This document shows, one piece after another, positions 23,232-31,167 of a stretch of DNA of 64,000 bases. A program made the position numbers and the translations under genes. The notes beneath the pieces are model-generated. The model did no database searches, had not been told where the DNA came from, and saw nothing but the letters and a program-made list of their open reading frames with translations. This DNA comes from Tateyamaria omphalii (GTDB lineage: Bacteria; Pseudomonadota; Alphaproteobacteria; Rhodobacterales; Rhodobacteraceae): positions 682,001 through 746,000 of the forward strand of contig NZ_JAHVHT010000001.1 in NCBI RefSeq assembly GCF_019802125.1, given 5' to 3'. Position 1 is the first letter of the stretch. The number at the start of each line of letters is the position of its first letter.

Positions 23232-24502
23232 TCGGCAACCCGTTTGGGTTTGTCAGGCGCGTCGATCTGGCCGGGGGCGGTCATCGTGTCCTCGACATCG
23301 CGGAGGGCAGCCATGGCGGCGCGCAACTCGGCTAGGGTCAGCGTGTCTTCGACTGCGGCTCCTTCGCGTCCGCCGCGGATGGCGGATTGGGTGATGGCGA
23401 GGATGAAGACGAGGACCGCAGGCAGCAGGTCGATGGCGATGGCGCCTGCCCATGAGGGCACGAAGTTGCGGGCGTAGAGGATGACCGCGTCCGCCGAGGA
23501 GATGGGGGTGTATGTGACATCCGTGGTTGTGCTTTGCGCCTGCACGTTCTGGGCGGCGCGTTCGAGCGTGTTGGCGCGTTGGGCGAGCACTTCGAGCACG
23601 GAGGTGATGGTGGCGGCCTGATCGGTGCGGCCCTGTTCTGTGCTGCTGTCGAGCTCGGGCAGCACGACGGAGGCGGCGAGGTCCTGGGCCGCGCGTTCGA
23701 CGAGGGGGGCGACGGACAGTTGGCGCAGTTGGGTGATGAGGCCGGCGAGGCGGACGGCCTGTTCGGAGAACTCGACGCTGCGTGCCTCAACGGGCCCCGG
23801 TTCGACGGTGAGGGCGCGCATGCGGGACAGGATCGCGTTGCCTTCGGTGAAGGCCGACTCAACGAGTGGGGTTTGGGCGCTGATTTGGGCCTCAAGCCCC
23901 GACAATTCGGCTGATTTCTGGCGGAGGACGCGGAAGACGGCGCCGCGCCCGGCGAGGCCGGAGAGCGCGCCTGCGGCTTCCTGTTCGGAGAGGTCTTCGA
24001 AGGATTGGCGCACGCGCGCGACGTCGCGTTCGAGGGATTGGCCGTTGAGGGCAACCTCGTGTGCCCGTTCGAGGCTGGTCTGGTAGTCCTGCACGGTCTT
24101 GGCGAGGTGTTGTTCGACGGCTGCCGAGCCTGCGAGGGCGGCGGCGTTGAGCCAGGACGACATGGCGACGATGGCCAGCGAGCCTGCGCCCATCGCCACG
24201 ATCAGGCCAATCCGCGCCTGGGCCGAGCGGACGGCGGGGAAGAGCCGCATCATGTAGGACCAGAAGACGAAAATGCCGACGGAGACGGCGACGGAGTAGG
24301 CGATGGCGGCAAAGACCGACATGGCGCCGTTTTCGTCAAGCAGCGAAGACACCCCGAGATAGGTGTAGATGCCGGAGGCTGTGGCCAGCACGCCGAGGGC
24401 GGTGCCGGAGAAAGTGTCGAGCCAGCCGAGGTGCCCTTCAAGCTCGCGCGCGTAGCGGACGCCACGCGCCTGTGTCTGGCTTAGCCTTGTGTCGTTGGTC
24501 AT
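23228..24502 (-). CDS. Coiled-coil membrane protein of unknown function
   Basis: The protein has 424 residues. There are three N-terminal membrane segments (about 28-50, 60-80 and 96-125), a long helical region rich in Ala, Gln and Glu that looks like a coiled coil (about 130-330), and one C-terminal membrane segment (about 350-375, AIAIDLLPAVLVFILAIT). I do not recognise the family. It is translationally coupled to the ClpP-like protein and could be its scaffold or substrate adaptor. The ATG at 24502 gives MTNDTRLSQ. Its start lies 80 bases from a LexA box shared with mmcB. Confidence 0.75.
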   Translation of the reverse strand: MTNDTRLSQTQARGVRYARELEGHLGWLDTFSGTALGVLATASGIYTYLGVSSLLDENGAMSVFAAIAYSVAVSVGIFVFWSYMMRLFPAVRSAQARIGLIVAMGAGSLAIVAMSSWLNAAALAGSAAVEQHLAKTVQDYQTSLERAHEVALNGQSLERDVARVRQSFEDLSEQEAAGALSGLAGRGAVFRVLRQKSAELSGLEAQISAQTPLVESAFTEGNAILSRMRALTVEPGPVEARSVEFSEQAVRLAGLITQLRQLSVAPLVERAAQDLAASVVLPELDSSTEQGRTDQAATITSVLEVLAQRANTLERAAQNVQAQSTTTDVTYTPISSADAVILYARNFVPSWAGAIAIDLLPAVLVFILAITQSAIRGGREGAAVEDTLTLAELRAAMAALRDVEDTMTAPGQIDAPDKPKRVAE

Positions 24503-24581
24503 ATGTCGGCTCCCACCGCTGTCGGCCAAAGGTAGGGGCAGAGGGGCGGAACGCCAAGTCCTGTGGGGATGGCTTGCTTTT

Positions 24582-24596
24582 GTTCAGGTTTTGTTC
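24582..24596. promoter_or_regulatory. LexA (SOS) box upstream of mmcB
   Basis: GTTC-AGGTTTT-GTTC is an exact match to the alphaproteobacterial LexA consensus GTTC-N7-GTTC, 15 bases before the mmcB start codon. mmcB is a known SOS gene in Caulobacter. Confidence 0.88.
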
Positions 24597-24610
24597 ATAT
24601 TCTCGCCGTT

Positions 24611-25069
24611 ATGGAAATCGTCTCTGATCTGACCACGATGATGCCCGGCCAAGTGCTGGCGCGGGGCGTGTCGCGCCATCTGGCGTCGCTGGGCTGGGCG
24701 ACGGTCGAGGAGCTGGTGCCTGCGCGGGGCTTGCGCGTCGATGTAATGGCGTTGGGGCCGAAAGGCGAGGTTTGGGTGATCGAGTGCAAGTCGAGCCGGG
24801 CGGATTATCTGTCGGATCACAAGTGGGATGGGTATCTGGAGTGGTGTGACCGGTTTTTCTGGGCGGTGGACGGGGAGTTTCCTGTTGATTTGCTGCCTGA
24901 GGGAACGGGTTTGCTGATCGCCGATGCCTATGATGCGGAGATCATCCGCATGGCGCCCGAGGACAAGCTGGCGCCTGCGCGGCGCAAGGTGATGGTGCAG
25001 AAATTTGCGACCCATGCTGCGCGCCGGTTGCAGGCACTGCGCGATCCGGGTGCGGGCTTGGGATGGTAG
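24611..25069 (+). CDS. mmcB: MmcB-family DNA repair protein (PD-(D/E)XK nuclease fold)
   Basis: The protein has 152 residues. The restriction-endonuclease-like core is visible as LRVDVMALG...VWVIECKSSRADY, with the D, E-x-K residues of a PD-(D/E)XK site. MmcB in Caulobacter is an SOS-induced protein needed to survive mitomycin C. The ATG at 24611 is chosen over an upstream frame because the LexA box lies just before it. It is a single gene, divergent from the coiled-coil membrane gene. Confidence 0.9.
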   Translation: MEIVSDLTTMMPGQVLARGVSRHLASLGWATVEELVPARGLRVDVMALGPKGEVWVIECKSSRADYLSDHKWDGYLEWCDRFFWAVDGEFPVDLLPEGTGLLIADAYDAEIIRMAPEDKLAPARRKVMVQKFATHAARRLQALRDPGAGLGW

Positions 25070-25119
25070 GGACTTTTCTTGCTTGATCGGGCTCGGTTTG
25101 TCCGTGTGGAGTCTGATCC

Positions 25120-25488
25120 ATGAAATTCGTGAACCCGTTGCCCTTTGTCAGCGACATTGCCGCGTCGAAGGCTTTTTATGCGGATGTGATGGGGCTGCGC
25201 ATTGTCGAAGACCATGGAGACGTTGTGATGTTCGAGGGCGGGTTTGCCATCCATGCGGGGGCGGCGCTGTTTCGAACTGTCTTTGCCGTAGATGACACGA
25301 GCACCTTGCCCTATGGGCGCGGCAACCTTGTTCTGTACTTTGAAGAGGCTGATCTGGACGGGGCGTATGCGCGGATGTGTGGCCATGTCGATCTGATCCA
25401 TGACATCCGGCAGGAGACTTGGGGGCAGCGCGTGTTTCGGTTTTATGATCCCGACAGGCATATCGTTGAAGTGGGAGAGCCGCAGTGA
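25120..25488 (+). CDS. VOC-family (glyoxalase/bleomycin-resistance-like) protein
   Basis: The protein has 122 residues in two beta-alpha-beta-beta-beta repeats (MKFVNPLPFVSDIAASKAFY, DVMGLRIVEDHG; then VFRFYDPDRHIVEVGEP at the end). VOC proteins use metal-dependent chemistry or bind small molecules; the substrate is unknown. Its stop overlaps the start of the DUF218 gene by one base, implying translational coupling. Confidence 0.85.
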   Translation: MKFVNPLPFVSDIAASKAFYADVMGLRIVEDHGDVVMFEGGFAIHAGAALFRTVFAVDDTSTLPYGRGNLVLYFEEADLDGAYARMCGHVDLIHDIRQETWGQRVFRFYDPDRHIVEVGEPQ

Positions 25489-26126
25489 TGGAAGTGCGTG
25501 AGGCGGCTTTGATCCTGTGGGAGTTTCATTGTGTTTACGATGACCTGTCGCCCGCCGATGCCATTGTCGGGTTGGGGTCCTATGATCTGCGCGTTGCGGA
25601 GCGGTGCGCCGATCTGTTCCATCAGGGCTATGCCGAGCGGATTGTCTTTACCGGGGCGGTCGGGAATTGGACCGATACGCTGTTTCAGGCGAGCGAGGCG
25701 GAGGCCTTCGGAGAGGCAGCGGTGGCTGCGGGTGTGCCGGACGAGGCTATCGTATTGGAGACGCACGCCACGAATATCGGGGAAAATGTGTGCTTCAGTG
25801 AGCAGCTGCTGCCGTCTGCGCGGCGGGTGATCCTTGTGACCAAACCGCAGACGCAGATGCGGTGCCATGCGACGGTCCGCAAGCAGTGGCCGGGTGTTCA
25901 GGCGCTTGTCACGGCACCGCTTACGCCCTTTGAGGATCAGCCCCTGCCGCATCACGACGCCCGCGCGCTGATCTGTGAGATGGTGGGCGATGTGGAGCGC
26001 ATGGGGGCCTATGCAAAGCAGGGGTTCCAGATCGAGGTTGAGGTGCCTGACGCGGTGCGGCGGGCCTGCGATGTGCTGGTCGATACGGGCTTTGTCGATC
26101 ATCTGCCGAAGGGTGCGCGGGGGTGA
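25488..26126 (+). CDS. DUF218/YdcF-family protein
   Basis: The protein has 212 residues. The DUF218 pattern is present: DAIVGLGSYDLRVAERCADL near the N-terminus, RIVFTGAVGNWTDTLFQASEAE (quoted in part: RIVFTGAVGNW), VLETHATNIGENVCFS and RRVILVTKPQTQMRC. YdcF/SanA/ElyC proteins are Rossmann-like; some affect envelope integrity. This one has no obvious membrane anchor. The ATG at 25488 overlaps the VOC stop; a GTG one codon earlier is the alternative. Confidence 0.85.
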   Translation: MEVREAALILWEFHCVYDDLSPADAIVGLGSYDLRVAERCADLFHQGYAERIVFTGAVGNWTDTLFQASEAEAFGEAAVAAGVPDEAIVLETHATNIGENVCFSEQLLPSARRVILVTKPQTQMRCHATVRKQWPGVQALVTAPLTPFEDQPLPHHDARALICEMVGDVERMGAYAKQGFQIEVEVPDAVRRACDVLVDTGFVDHLPKGARG

Positions 26127-26188
26127 CAGTGGGGCCCTCACCGCCCCGTGACATCTCGTGATCGCATAAGGGCGCACCGTCGCGGTTT

Positions 26189-26217
26189 TGTCCTGTGTCA
26201 CACACTTACACAGGACA
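26189..26217. promoter_or_regulatory. 10-base inverted repeat just before the outer-membrane barrel gene
   Basis: TGTCCTGTGT and ACACAGGACA form perfect arms with a nine-base spacer, ending five bases before the ATG at 26223. It could be an operator or an mRNA hairpin covering the ribosome-binding site. Confidence 0.6.
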
Positions 26218-26222
26218 GTTAC

Positions 26223-26915
26223 ATGACACAGGATACACGGCGCCGCGGCGCAGGGGTTGCTTTGGCTTTGGCGCTGGGCGCAGCGTTGCCGACGGCGGCT
26301 GCGGCGAATGACACTTACTTCTTTGCCTTTGGTGGTGCGGTGCTGAACGGCAGCCAGGACGCCGATGGGATCATCGGCGGGGCGCCGCAATCGGTCGATA
26401 CGGACTACGACGATGGGTTCCAGTTCGGCCTTGGCGTTGGGCGCGACTTTGGCACTTTTGGCGCGGTTGGCCTGCGCGGTGAGATCGAGCTGTCCTATTC
26501 CGACACGGATGCGGACACGATCGCCTTTTCCGGCAACGGTCCGGCGAATGAGGTGAATGTGGCGGGGGGGCTGCAATCAACGACCCTGTTCGCCAACATC
26601 CTTGCCGATTTCGAGACGCAGGGTGCTGTCACCCCCTTTGTTGGCGCGGGCATCGGGATCGGGCGGTTTTCGCAGGATCTGGTCTATGGCCCCGGCGTGC
26701 AGGTGAGCGAGAGCGACACGGCCTTTGGCGGGCAGTTGATTGCCGGTGTGTCCTGGGCCGCGTCCGACAGTGTCACGTGGACGCTCGACGCGCGCTATCG
26801 CCAGTTTTTCGACATTGAATCAAACAGATTTGCCCCATCAGGCGCATCCACGGGTGTGGTAAGCGGTGACGCAAGCGCCTTTTCCATCAATGTGGGCGCA
26901 CGGATCGCGTTCTGA
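26223..26915 (+). CDS. Outer-membrane beta-barrel protein
   Basis: The protein has 230 residues: a signal peptide (to about residue 27, PTAAAAND) and alternating amphipathic strands. Conserved patterns of small OmpA/OprF-like barrels are present (FQFGLGVGRDFGTFGAVGLR, VTPFVGAGIGIGRFS, WTLDARYRQFFDIE) and the C-terminus ends in Phe (INVGARIAF), the Bam recognition feature. The ATG at 26223 gives the signal peptide. A 10-base inverted repeat overlaps its likely leader. Confidence 0.85.
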   Translation: MTQDTRRRGAGVALALALGAALPTAAAANDTYFFAFGGAVLNGSQDADGIIGGAPQSVDTDYDDGFQFGLGVGRDFGTFGAVGLRGEIELSYSDTDADTIAFSGNGPANEVNVAGGLQSTTLFANILADFETQGAVTPFVGAGIGIGRFSQDLVYGPGVQVSESDTAFGGQLIAGVSWAASDSVTWTLDARYRQFFDIESNRFAPSGASTGVVSGDASAFSINVGARIAF

Positions 26916-27013
26916 TGGGGTAAAGCCGCGGCGCGCGTGTCAGGTTGCCCCCACCCAGTGAGACCTGCGCGCGCGTCGCATGATGCGGGCCGTTCCGTTC
27001 GGGATGGCCCGCC

Positions 27014-27202
27014 TTAGCGTTTCAGCGCGCCTGCCGCCTTGGCTGCTGCCTTGATTTCGTCCGCAATTTCATTGGCTTCTTCGGGGTCGAAATCCATCGG
27101 GATTTCAATGCCTTTCGCCTCGACATAGATGCGCACCATGCCTGAGTCGGTGGGCCCGATCTGCAGGTTGGCTTCGATATCGCTTTCGTTGTTGATACCC
27201 AT
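27014..27202 (-). CDS. DUF6324 family small acidic protein
   Basis: The protein has 62 residues (MGINNESDIEANLQIGPTDS, then a Phe-Asp-Pro/Glu stretch and a Lys/Ala-rich C-terminal helix). It resembles the small conserved roseobacter family annotated DUF6324, of unknown function. The ATG at 27202 has GGAG six bases upstream; an ATG two codons earlier abuts the same sequence and is less likely. It is divergent from the GNAT gene. Confidence 0.75.
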   Translation of the reverse strand: MGINNESDIEANLQIGPTDSGMVRIYVEAKGIEIPMDFDPEEANEIADEIKAAAKAAGALKR

Positions 27203-27273
27203 GGTCATCTCCGGCGGACAGTAAGCGCGCGTGCTAGCGTGATCGAGATTGAAAGGCAAGCTATGGTGGGGGA

Positions 27274-27756
27274 ATGACAGATGTGAGTTTGCGCCCGTTT
27301 CAGGCCGTCGATACCGATTGGCTGGTCGAACAGCATGGTGTGCTTTATGCCCGCGAAGCTGGCTTTGACGACAGTTTCGGGCCGCTCGTCCGCTCGATTC
27401 TGGAGGCGTTCAATGCGGACAATGATCCCGCCTGCGAGCGGGGGTGGATTGCGGAAGCCGACGGCGTGCGCCTCGGGTCCATCTTTTGCGTGCGTCACGA
27501 TGAGGTGACGGCCAAGCTGCGTCTGTTTCTGCTGGTGCCGGAGGCGCGGGGCAGGGGTGTGGGCCGGATGCTGCTGGATCGGTGCATGTCGTTTGCGCGC
27601 GAGGTGGGGTACGAGGGCATGACCCTGTGGACCCATGAGAGCCACGAGGCAGCTTGCGCGCTCTATGCCCGTACGGGCTGGCGCTGCACCCGGTCCGAGC
27701 CCGTGCATTCATATGGGCAGGATTTGGTGGAACAGACATGGATTTATCGGTTTTGA
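27274..27756 (+). CDS. GNAT-family N-acetyltransferase
   Basis: The protein has 160 residues. The acetyl-CoA-binding motif is LFLLVPEARGRGVGRMLLDR (about 88-107), preceded by the beta-4 strand and followed by YEGMTLWTHESHEAACALYA. This resembles the GNAT domain often fused or linked to MarR regulators. The substrate is unknown. It ends 43 bases before tRNA-His. Confidence 0.88.
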   Translation: MTDVSLRPFQAVDTDWLVEQHGVLYAREAGFDDSFGPLVRSILEAFNADNDPACERGWIAEADGVRLGSIFCVRHDEVTAKLRLFLLVPEARGRGVGRMLLDRCMSFAREVGYEGMTLWTHESHEAACALYARTGWRCTRSEPVHSYGQDLVEQTWIYRF

Positions 27757-27799
27757 CAGTCTTGCAATCGGCGCAGAGCGTCGGTATTTGACCCTCAGT

Positions 27800-27876
27800 G
27801 CCGCCGTAGCTCAGTTGGTTAGAGCGCCTGATTGTGGATCAGGAGGTCCCCCGTTCGAGCCGGGGCGGTGGTACCA
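27800..27876 (+). tRNA. tRNA-His (GUG anticodon), alphaproteobacterial A73 type
   Basis: The acceptor GCCGCCG pairs with CGGTGGT (two G-U pairs). The anticodon stem CCTGA/TCAGG surrounds TTGTGGA, giving anticodon GTG. The T arm is CCCCG-TTCGAGC-CGGGG and CCA is encoded. The base before G1 is T, so no G-1 is encoded, and the discriminator is A73. This is the unusual class described in many Alphaproteobacteria. Confidence 0.95.
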
Positions 27877-28110
27877 TCCCTTCAAAAGGCCGTTGATGAG
27901 CACTTGGCAATATGCGCCGGGCGCTTTAGCGTTGGTCCAGGTTCAAATTCTACAAAGGGAGGGCACACGCTGAGCATGCGCATCATTCGCCGACTTCAGC
28001 ATGGTCCCCGCTACGCCCTGTAAATCCGTTTGCAGGGCTGGCCACAGGTAATCTGATCAACGGTCTGCCCGGAGCCGCGTTGCGGCACGTCTTTTTGATC
28101 CGAGATCCCT

Positions 28111-29625
28111 ATGGCCATCCTGAACCTGAATGCCTTGGCGGTGACGCTGAGTGACCCGCTTTTTTCCAACCTTGATCTGACCATTTCGAAGGGCGACCGC
28201 ATTGGTCTGGTGGCCCCAAACGGCGCGGGCAAGTCGACCCTACTGGCCTGTATGGCCGGTCAGCTTGATCCCACCGGCGGCGACATCACCCGCGCCCGTG
28301 GCCTGCGCATTGGCCATGTGAAACAGGACCTGCCGGATGAGGCGCTGCGCAGCACCATGTATGATTGGGTGCTGGCTGCCTTGCCGCCCGAGCAGGCGGA
28401 TTACGAAAGCTGGCGGGTGGATGTCGTCTTGAACGATCTGTCCGTGCCCTATGAGTTTCAGCACCGGTTGCTGTCGGAGTTGAGTGGCGGGTGGCAGCGC
28501 ATGGCGATGCTGGCTGCCGCCTGGGTGACCGAGCCGGGGCTGTTGTTGCTGGACGAGCCGACCAACCATCTGGACCTGCACCGCATTGCGCTGTTGCAGG
28601 GCTGGATGGCGGCGCTGCCGGGCGATCTGCCGGTGGTTGTGATCTCGCATGACCGGGCGTTTCTGGATGCGGTGACGGGTGCCACGCTGTTTTTGCGGCC
28701 CGAGCAGTCGCGGTTCTTTGCCCTGCCGTTTTCAGCGGCCCGGGCGGCGTTGGAGGAGGCGGATGCCGCTGATGCCCGCCGCTTTGCCAATGATGTGAAC
28801 AAGGCGCGGCAGTTGCGGAAGCAGGCGGCGAAATTGAAGAATGTGGGGATCAATTCAGGCTCGGACCTGCTGTTGACCAAGACCAAGCAGTTGACGGAAC
28901 GGGCCGAGAAGATGGAGGCGGCGGCGAAGCCTGCCTATGCCGCGAGCCATGCGGGTGACATCAAGCTCGCCAACAGTGGCACCCACGCCAAGGCGTTGAT
29001 TACGCTGGAGGATGTGGCGGTTGAGACGCCGGATGGGAGGCTCTTGTATCGCACGGGGCGGAAGTGGATTGCGCCTGGGGATCGGGTTGTGCTGCTTGGG
29101 TCGAACGGGACGGGCAAGACGCGGTTGGTGAACATGATTGCGCGGGCGTTGGAGGACGAAGTGCCGGGGGTGAAATGTGCGCCGTCAGCGGTGGCGGCCT
29201 ATTCCGACCAGCATCTGGGGCAGCTTGCGGATGATGACACGCCGATGCAGGCGGTCACGCGCGCCTTTGATATTGGCGACCAGCGGGCGCGGGCTGTGCT
29301 GGCCGGGGCTGGGGTTGCGTACCGGATGCAGGATACGCGCATTGGTGCGCTGTCTGGTGGGCAGAAGGCGCGGTTGGCGATGCTGGTGTTGCGTTTGAAG
29401 ACCCCGAATTTCTACCTGCTCGATGAGCCGACAAACCATCTGGATATCGAGGGGCAGGAGGCGTTGGAGGCTGAGTTGATTGCCCACGAGACCTCATGCC
29501 TGCTGGTCAGCCACGACCGGTCGTTCCTACGCAATGTTGGCAACCGGTTCTGGTGTATTCAGGAGCAGAAGCTGGAGGAGGTGGAGAGCCCGGAGGCGTT
29601 CCTCGCGTCCGAGATGGCGGGTTAG
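28111..29625 (+). CDS. ABC-F family ATP-binding protein
   Basis: The protein has 504 residues with two ATPase domains and no membrane segment. NBD1 has Walker A PNGAGKST (about 36-43), signature LSGGWQRM and Walker B LLLLDEPTNHLD. NBD2 has GSNGTGKT, signature LSGGQKAR and YLLDEPTNHLD. A charged helical linker (about 235-290) separates them. ABC-F proteins act on the ribosome in translation control, rescue or antibiotic protection. This one is a short Uup/EttA-like form; the exact subfamily is unclear. Confidence 0.92.
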   Translation: MAILNLNALAVTLSDPLFSNLDLTISKGDRIGLVAPNGAGKSTLLACMAGQLDPTGGDITRARGLRIGHVKQDLPDEALRSTMYDWVLAALPPEQADYESWRVDVVLNDLSVPYEFQHRLLSELSGGWQRMAMLAAAWVTEPGLLLLDEPTNHLDLHRIALLQGWMAALPGDLPVVVISHDRAFLDAVTGATLFLRPEQSRFFALPFSAARAALEEADAADARRFANDVNKARQLRKQAAKLKNVGINSGSDLLLTKTKQLTERAEKMEAAAKPAYAASHAGDIKLANSGTHAKALITLEDVAVETPDGRLLYRTGRKWIAPGDRVVLLGSNGTGKTRLVNMIARALEDEVPGVKCAPSAVAAYSDQHLGQLADDDTPMQAVTRAFDIGDQRARAVLAGAGVAYRMQDTRIGALSGGQKARLAMLVLRLKTPNFYLLDEPTNHLDIEGQEALEAELIAHETSCLLVSHDRSFLRNVGNRFWCIQEQKLEEVESPEAFLASEMAG

Positions 29626-29924
29626 TCTGCCGCCGTCTGTACGTCGATGCTTTGCCGCAGGGTGCCTGTGACCTGGTCGAAGATCAGGATCTGGTCGTCT
29701 GCTGTCACCACTGCGTACCAGTCCGAGCCGATGGTGAAGGCCGTCGCCGTCTTGCCGTCGGGCAGGGTGATTTGATCGGGCAGGGGCAAGGGGGCGGGGT
29801 CTGCGTTCAGCCGGATGACAAGCAGCGCGACCACCGTTACAACGCCCCCGATCATGATGATCGTCAACACGGTCACCAGCCGCCGCAGAAAGGCGAGGTT
29901 GGCCGGAAGCTCTGGGGTATCCAT
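29622..29924 (-). CDS. DUF6476 family small membrane protein
   Basis: The protein has 100 residues: one N-terminal membrane segment (about 17-39, LVTVLTIIMIGGVVTVVALLV) and a short soluble domain (QITLPDGKTATAFTIGSDWY, VVTADDQILIFDQ) that is probably periplasmic. The family is of unknown function and, as I recall, sits next to rluA-type genes in related genomes. Its ATG (complement of CAT 29922-29924) overlaps the divergent rluA ATG (29923-29925) in the sequence CATG. Its stop overlaps the end of the ABC-F gene by four bases. Confidence 0.78.
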   Translation of the reverse strand: MDTPELPANLAFLRRLVTVLTIIMIGGVVTVVALLVIRLNADPAPLPLPDQITLPDGKTATAFTIGSDWYAVVTADDQILIFDQVTGTLRQSIDVQTAAD

Positions 29925-30948
29925 GTCGTCCACGCGCCTGTCCTTTGTCATTGCGGCTGATCCGCCTGCGCGTCTTGATAAGGCCATCGCGCGGGACGTG
30001 CCAGAGGGCGCGGCCTTGTCCCGGACGCGGTTGGCGCGGTTGATGGCGGATGGTGCGGTTGTGGTCGATGGCGCGGTGGCGTCGGACCCCAAGGCCAAGG
30101 TGGCCGAGGGGGCGGTCGTCGAGGTGACGGTCGAGGCTGCCGAGGAGAGCCATATCGGGGCGGAGGATATTCCGCTGGATGTGGTGTTCGAGGATGCCGA
30201 CCTGATTGTCGTCAACAAGCCTGCGGGCATGGTAGTGCATCCGGCCCCCGGCTCGCCCTCGGGAACGTTGGTGAATGCGTTGATGCATCATTGCGGGGAT
30301 GATCTGTCGGGCGTGGGAGGCATGAAGCGCCCCGGTATCGTGCACCGGATCGACAAGGATACGAGCGGGCTGCTGGTGGTGGCAAAGTCAGATGCGGCCC
30401 ATCACGGGCTGTCCGGTCAATTCGCCAAGCACAGTGTCGAGCGGTACTACCGCGCGCTGGTGTACGGTGTGCCCGATGGCAATGACCCGCGCTTGCGCGG
30501 GGTGCGCGGTGCGTCGTTTGAGCCGGGCAATGTGCTGAAGCTGACGACGCAGCTGGCCCGGCACAAGACCGACCGGCAGCGGCAGGCGGTGCTGTTTCAG
30601 GGCGGGCGGCATGCGGTGACGCGGGCGCGGTTGGTGGCGCGTTATGGCACGCCGCCGGTGCTGAGCCAGATCGAGTGCTGGCTGGAGACGGGGCGAACGC
30701 ATCAGATCAGGGTGCATATGGCCCATGCGGGACATGGCTTGGTCGGTGATCCGACCTATGGCGGCAAGCGCAAACTGGCGCGTGGGGCGCTGAGCGAGGC
30801 GGCGGCGGAGGCTGTCATGGGCTTTGACCGGCAAGCGCTTCATGCAGCGGTTTTGGGCTTTGAACATCCGATTTCGGGAGAAATGTTACGCTTCGAGGCC
30901 CCGTTGCCGCAGGATTTTGCCGACTTGCTTGGCGTTTTGGGCAGCTGA
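29923..30948 (+). CDS. RluA-family 23S rRNA pseudouridine synthase (RluD-like)
   Basis: The protein has 341 residues. The N-terminal S4 domain is at about 15-75 (LSRTRLARLMADGAVVVDGA). The catalytic domain has GIVHRIDKDTSGLLVVAKS with the nucleophilic Asp in HRIDKDTSG, plus QIECWLETGRTHQIRVHMAH and GDPTYGG. It isomerises uridines in 23S rRNA. The start at 29923 overlaps the divergent DUF6476 start. No better start is seen before the S4 domain. Confidence 0.9.
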   Translation: MSSTRLSFVIAADPPARLDKAIARDVPEGAALSRTRLARLMADGAVVVDGAVASDPKAKVAEGAVVEVTVEAAEESHIGAEDIPLDVVFEDADLIVVNKPAGMVVHPAPGSPSGTLVNALMHHCGDDLSGVGGMKRPGIVHRIDKDTSGLLVVAKSDAAHHGLSGQFAKHSVERYYRALVYGVPDGNDPRLRGVRGASFEPGNVLKLTTQLARHKTDRQRQAVLFQGGRHAVTRARLVARYGTPPVLSQIECWLETGRTHQIRVHMAHAGHGLVGDPTYGGKRKLARGALSEAAAEAVMGFDRQALHAAVLGFEHPISGEMLRFEAPLPQDFADLLGVLGS

Positions 30949-31083
30949 GCGGGAACCGTCCGTTGATGTAACGCTTTCTTTACAAAGCGCTGTAACGAAC
31001 AGCACATGCGCGTGAGAGCACGGGTCTGGCCCTGCAAGTCCGGGCTTTGGCGTGCCATATTCACACTGCGACGACCTCCGCCC

Positions 31084-31112
31084 CTTGTATACGGAGGTAC
31101 GCCGTCCCATAT
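31084..31112 (+). promoter_or_regulatory. Candidate sigma-32-type promoter of rpoH
   Basis: CTTGTAT (31084-31090), 15 bases, then CCCATAT (31106-31112), close to the heat-shock consensus CTTGAAA / CCCATnT. It lies 55 bases before the rpoH start codon and would allow RpoH autoregulation. Confidence 0.55.
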
Positions 31113-31167
31113 GGAATGTTAAGCCCGTAAACATCACGTAGATATCACAGGGCACAGGAGGGACATT

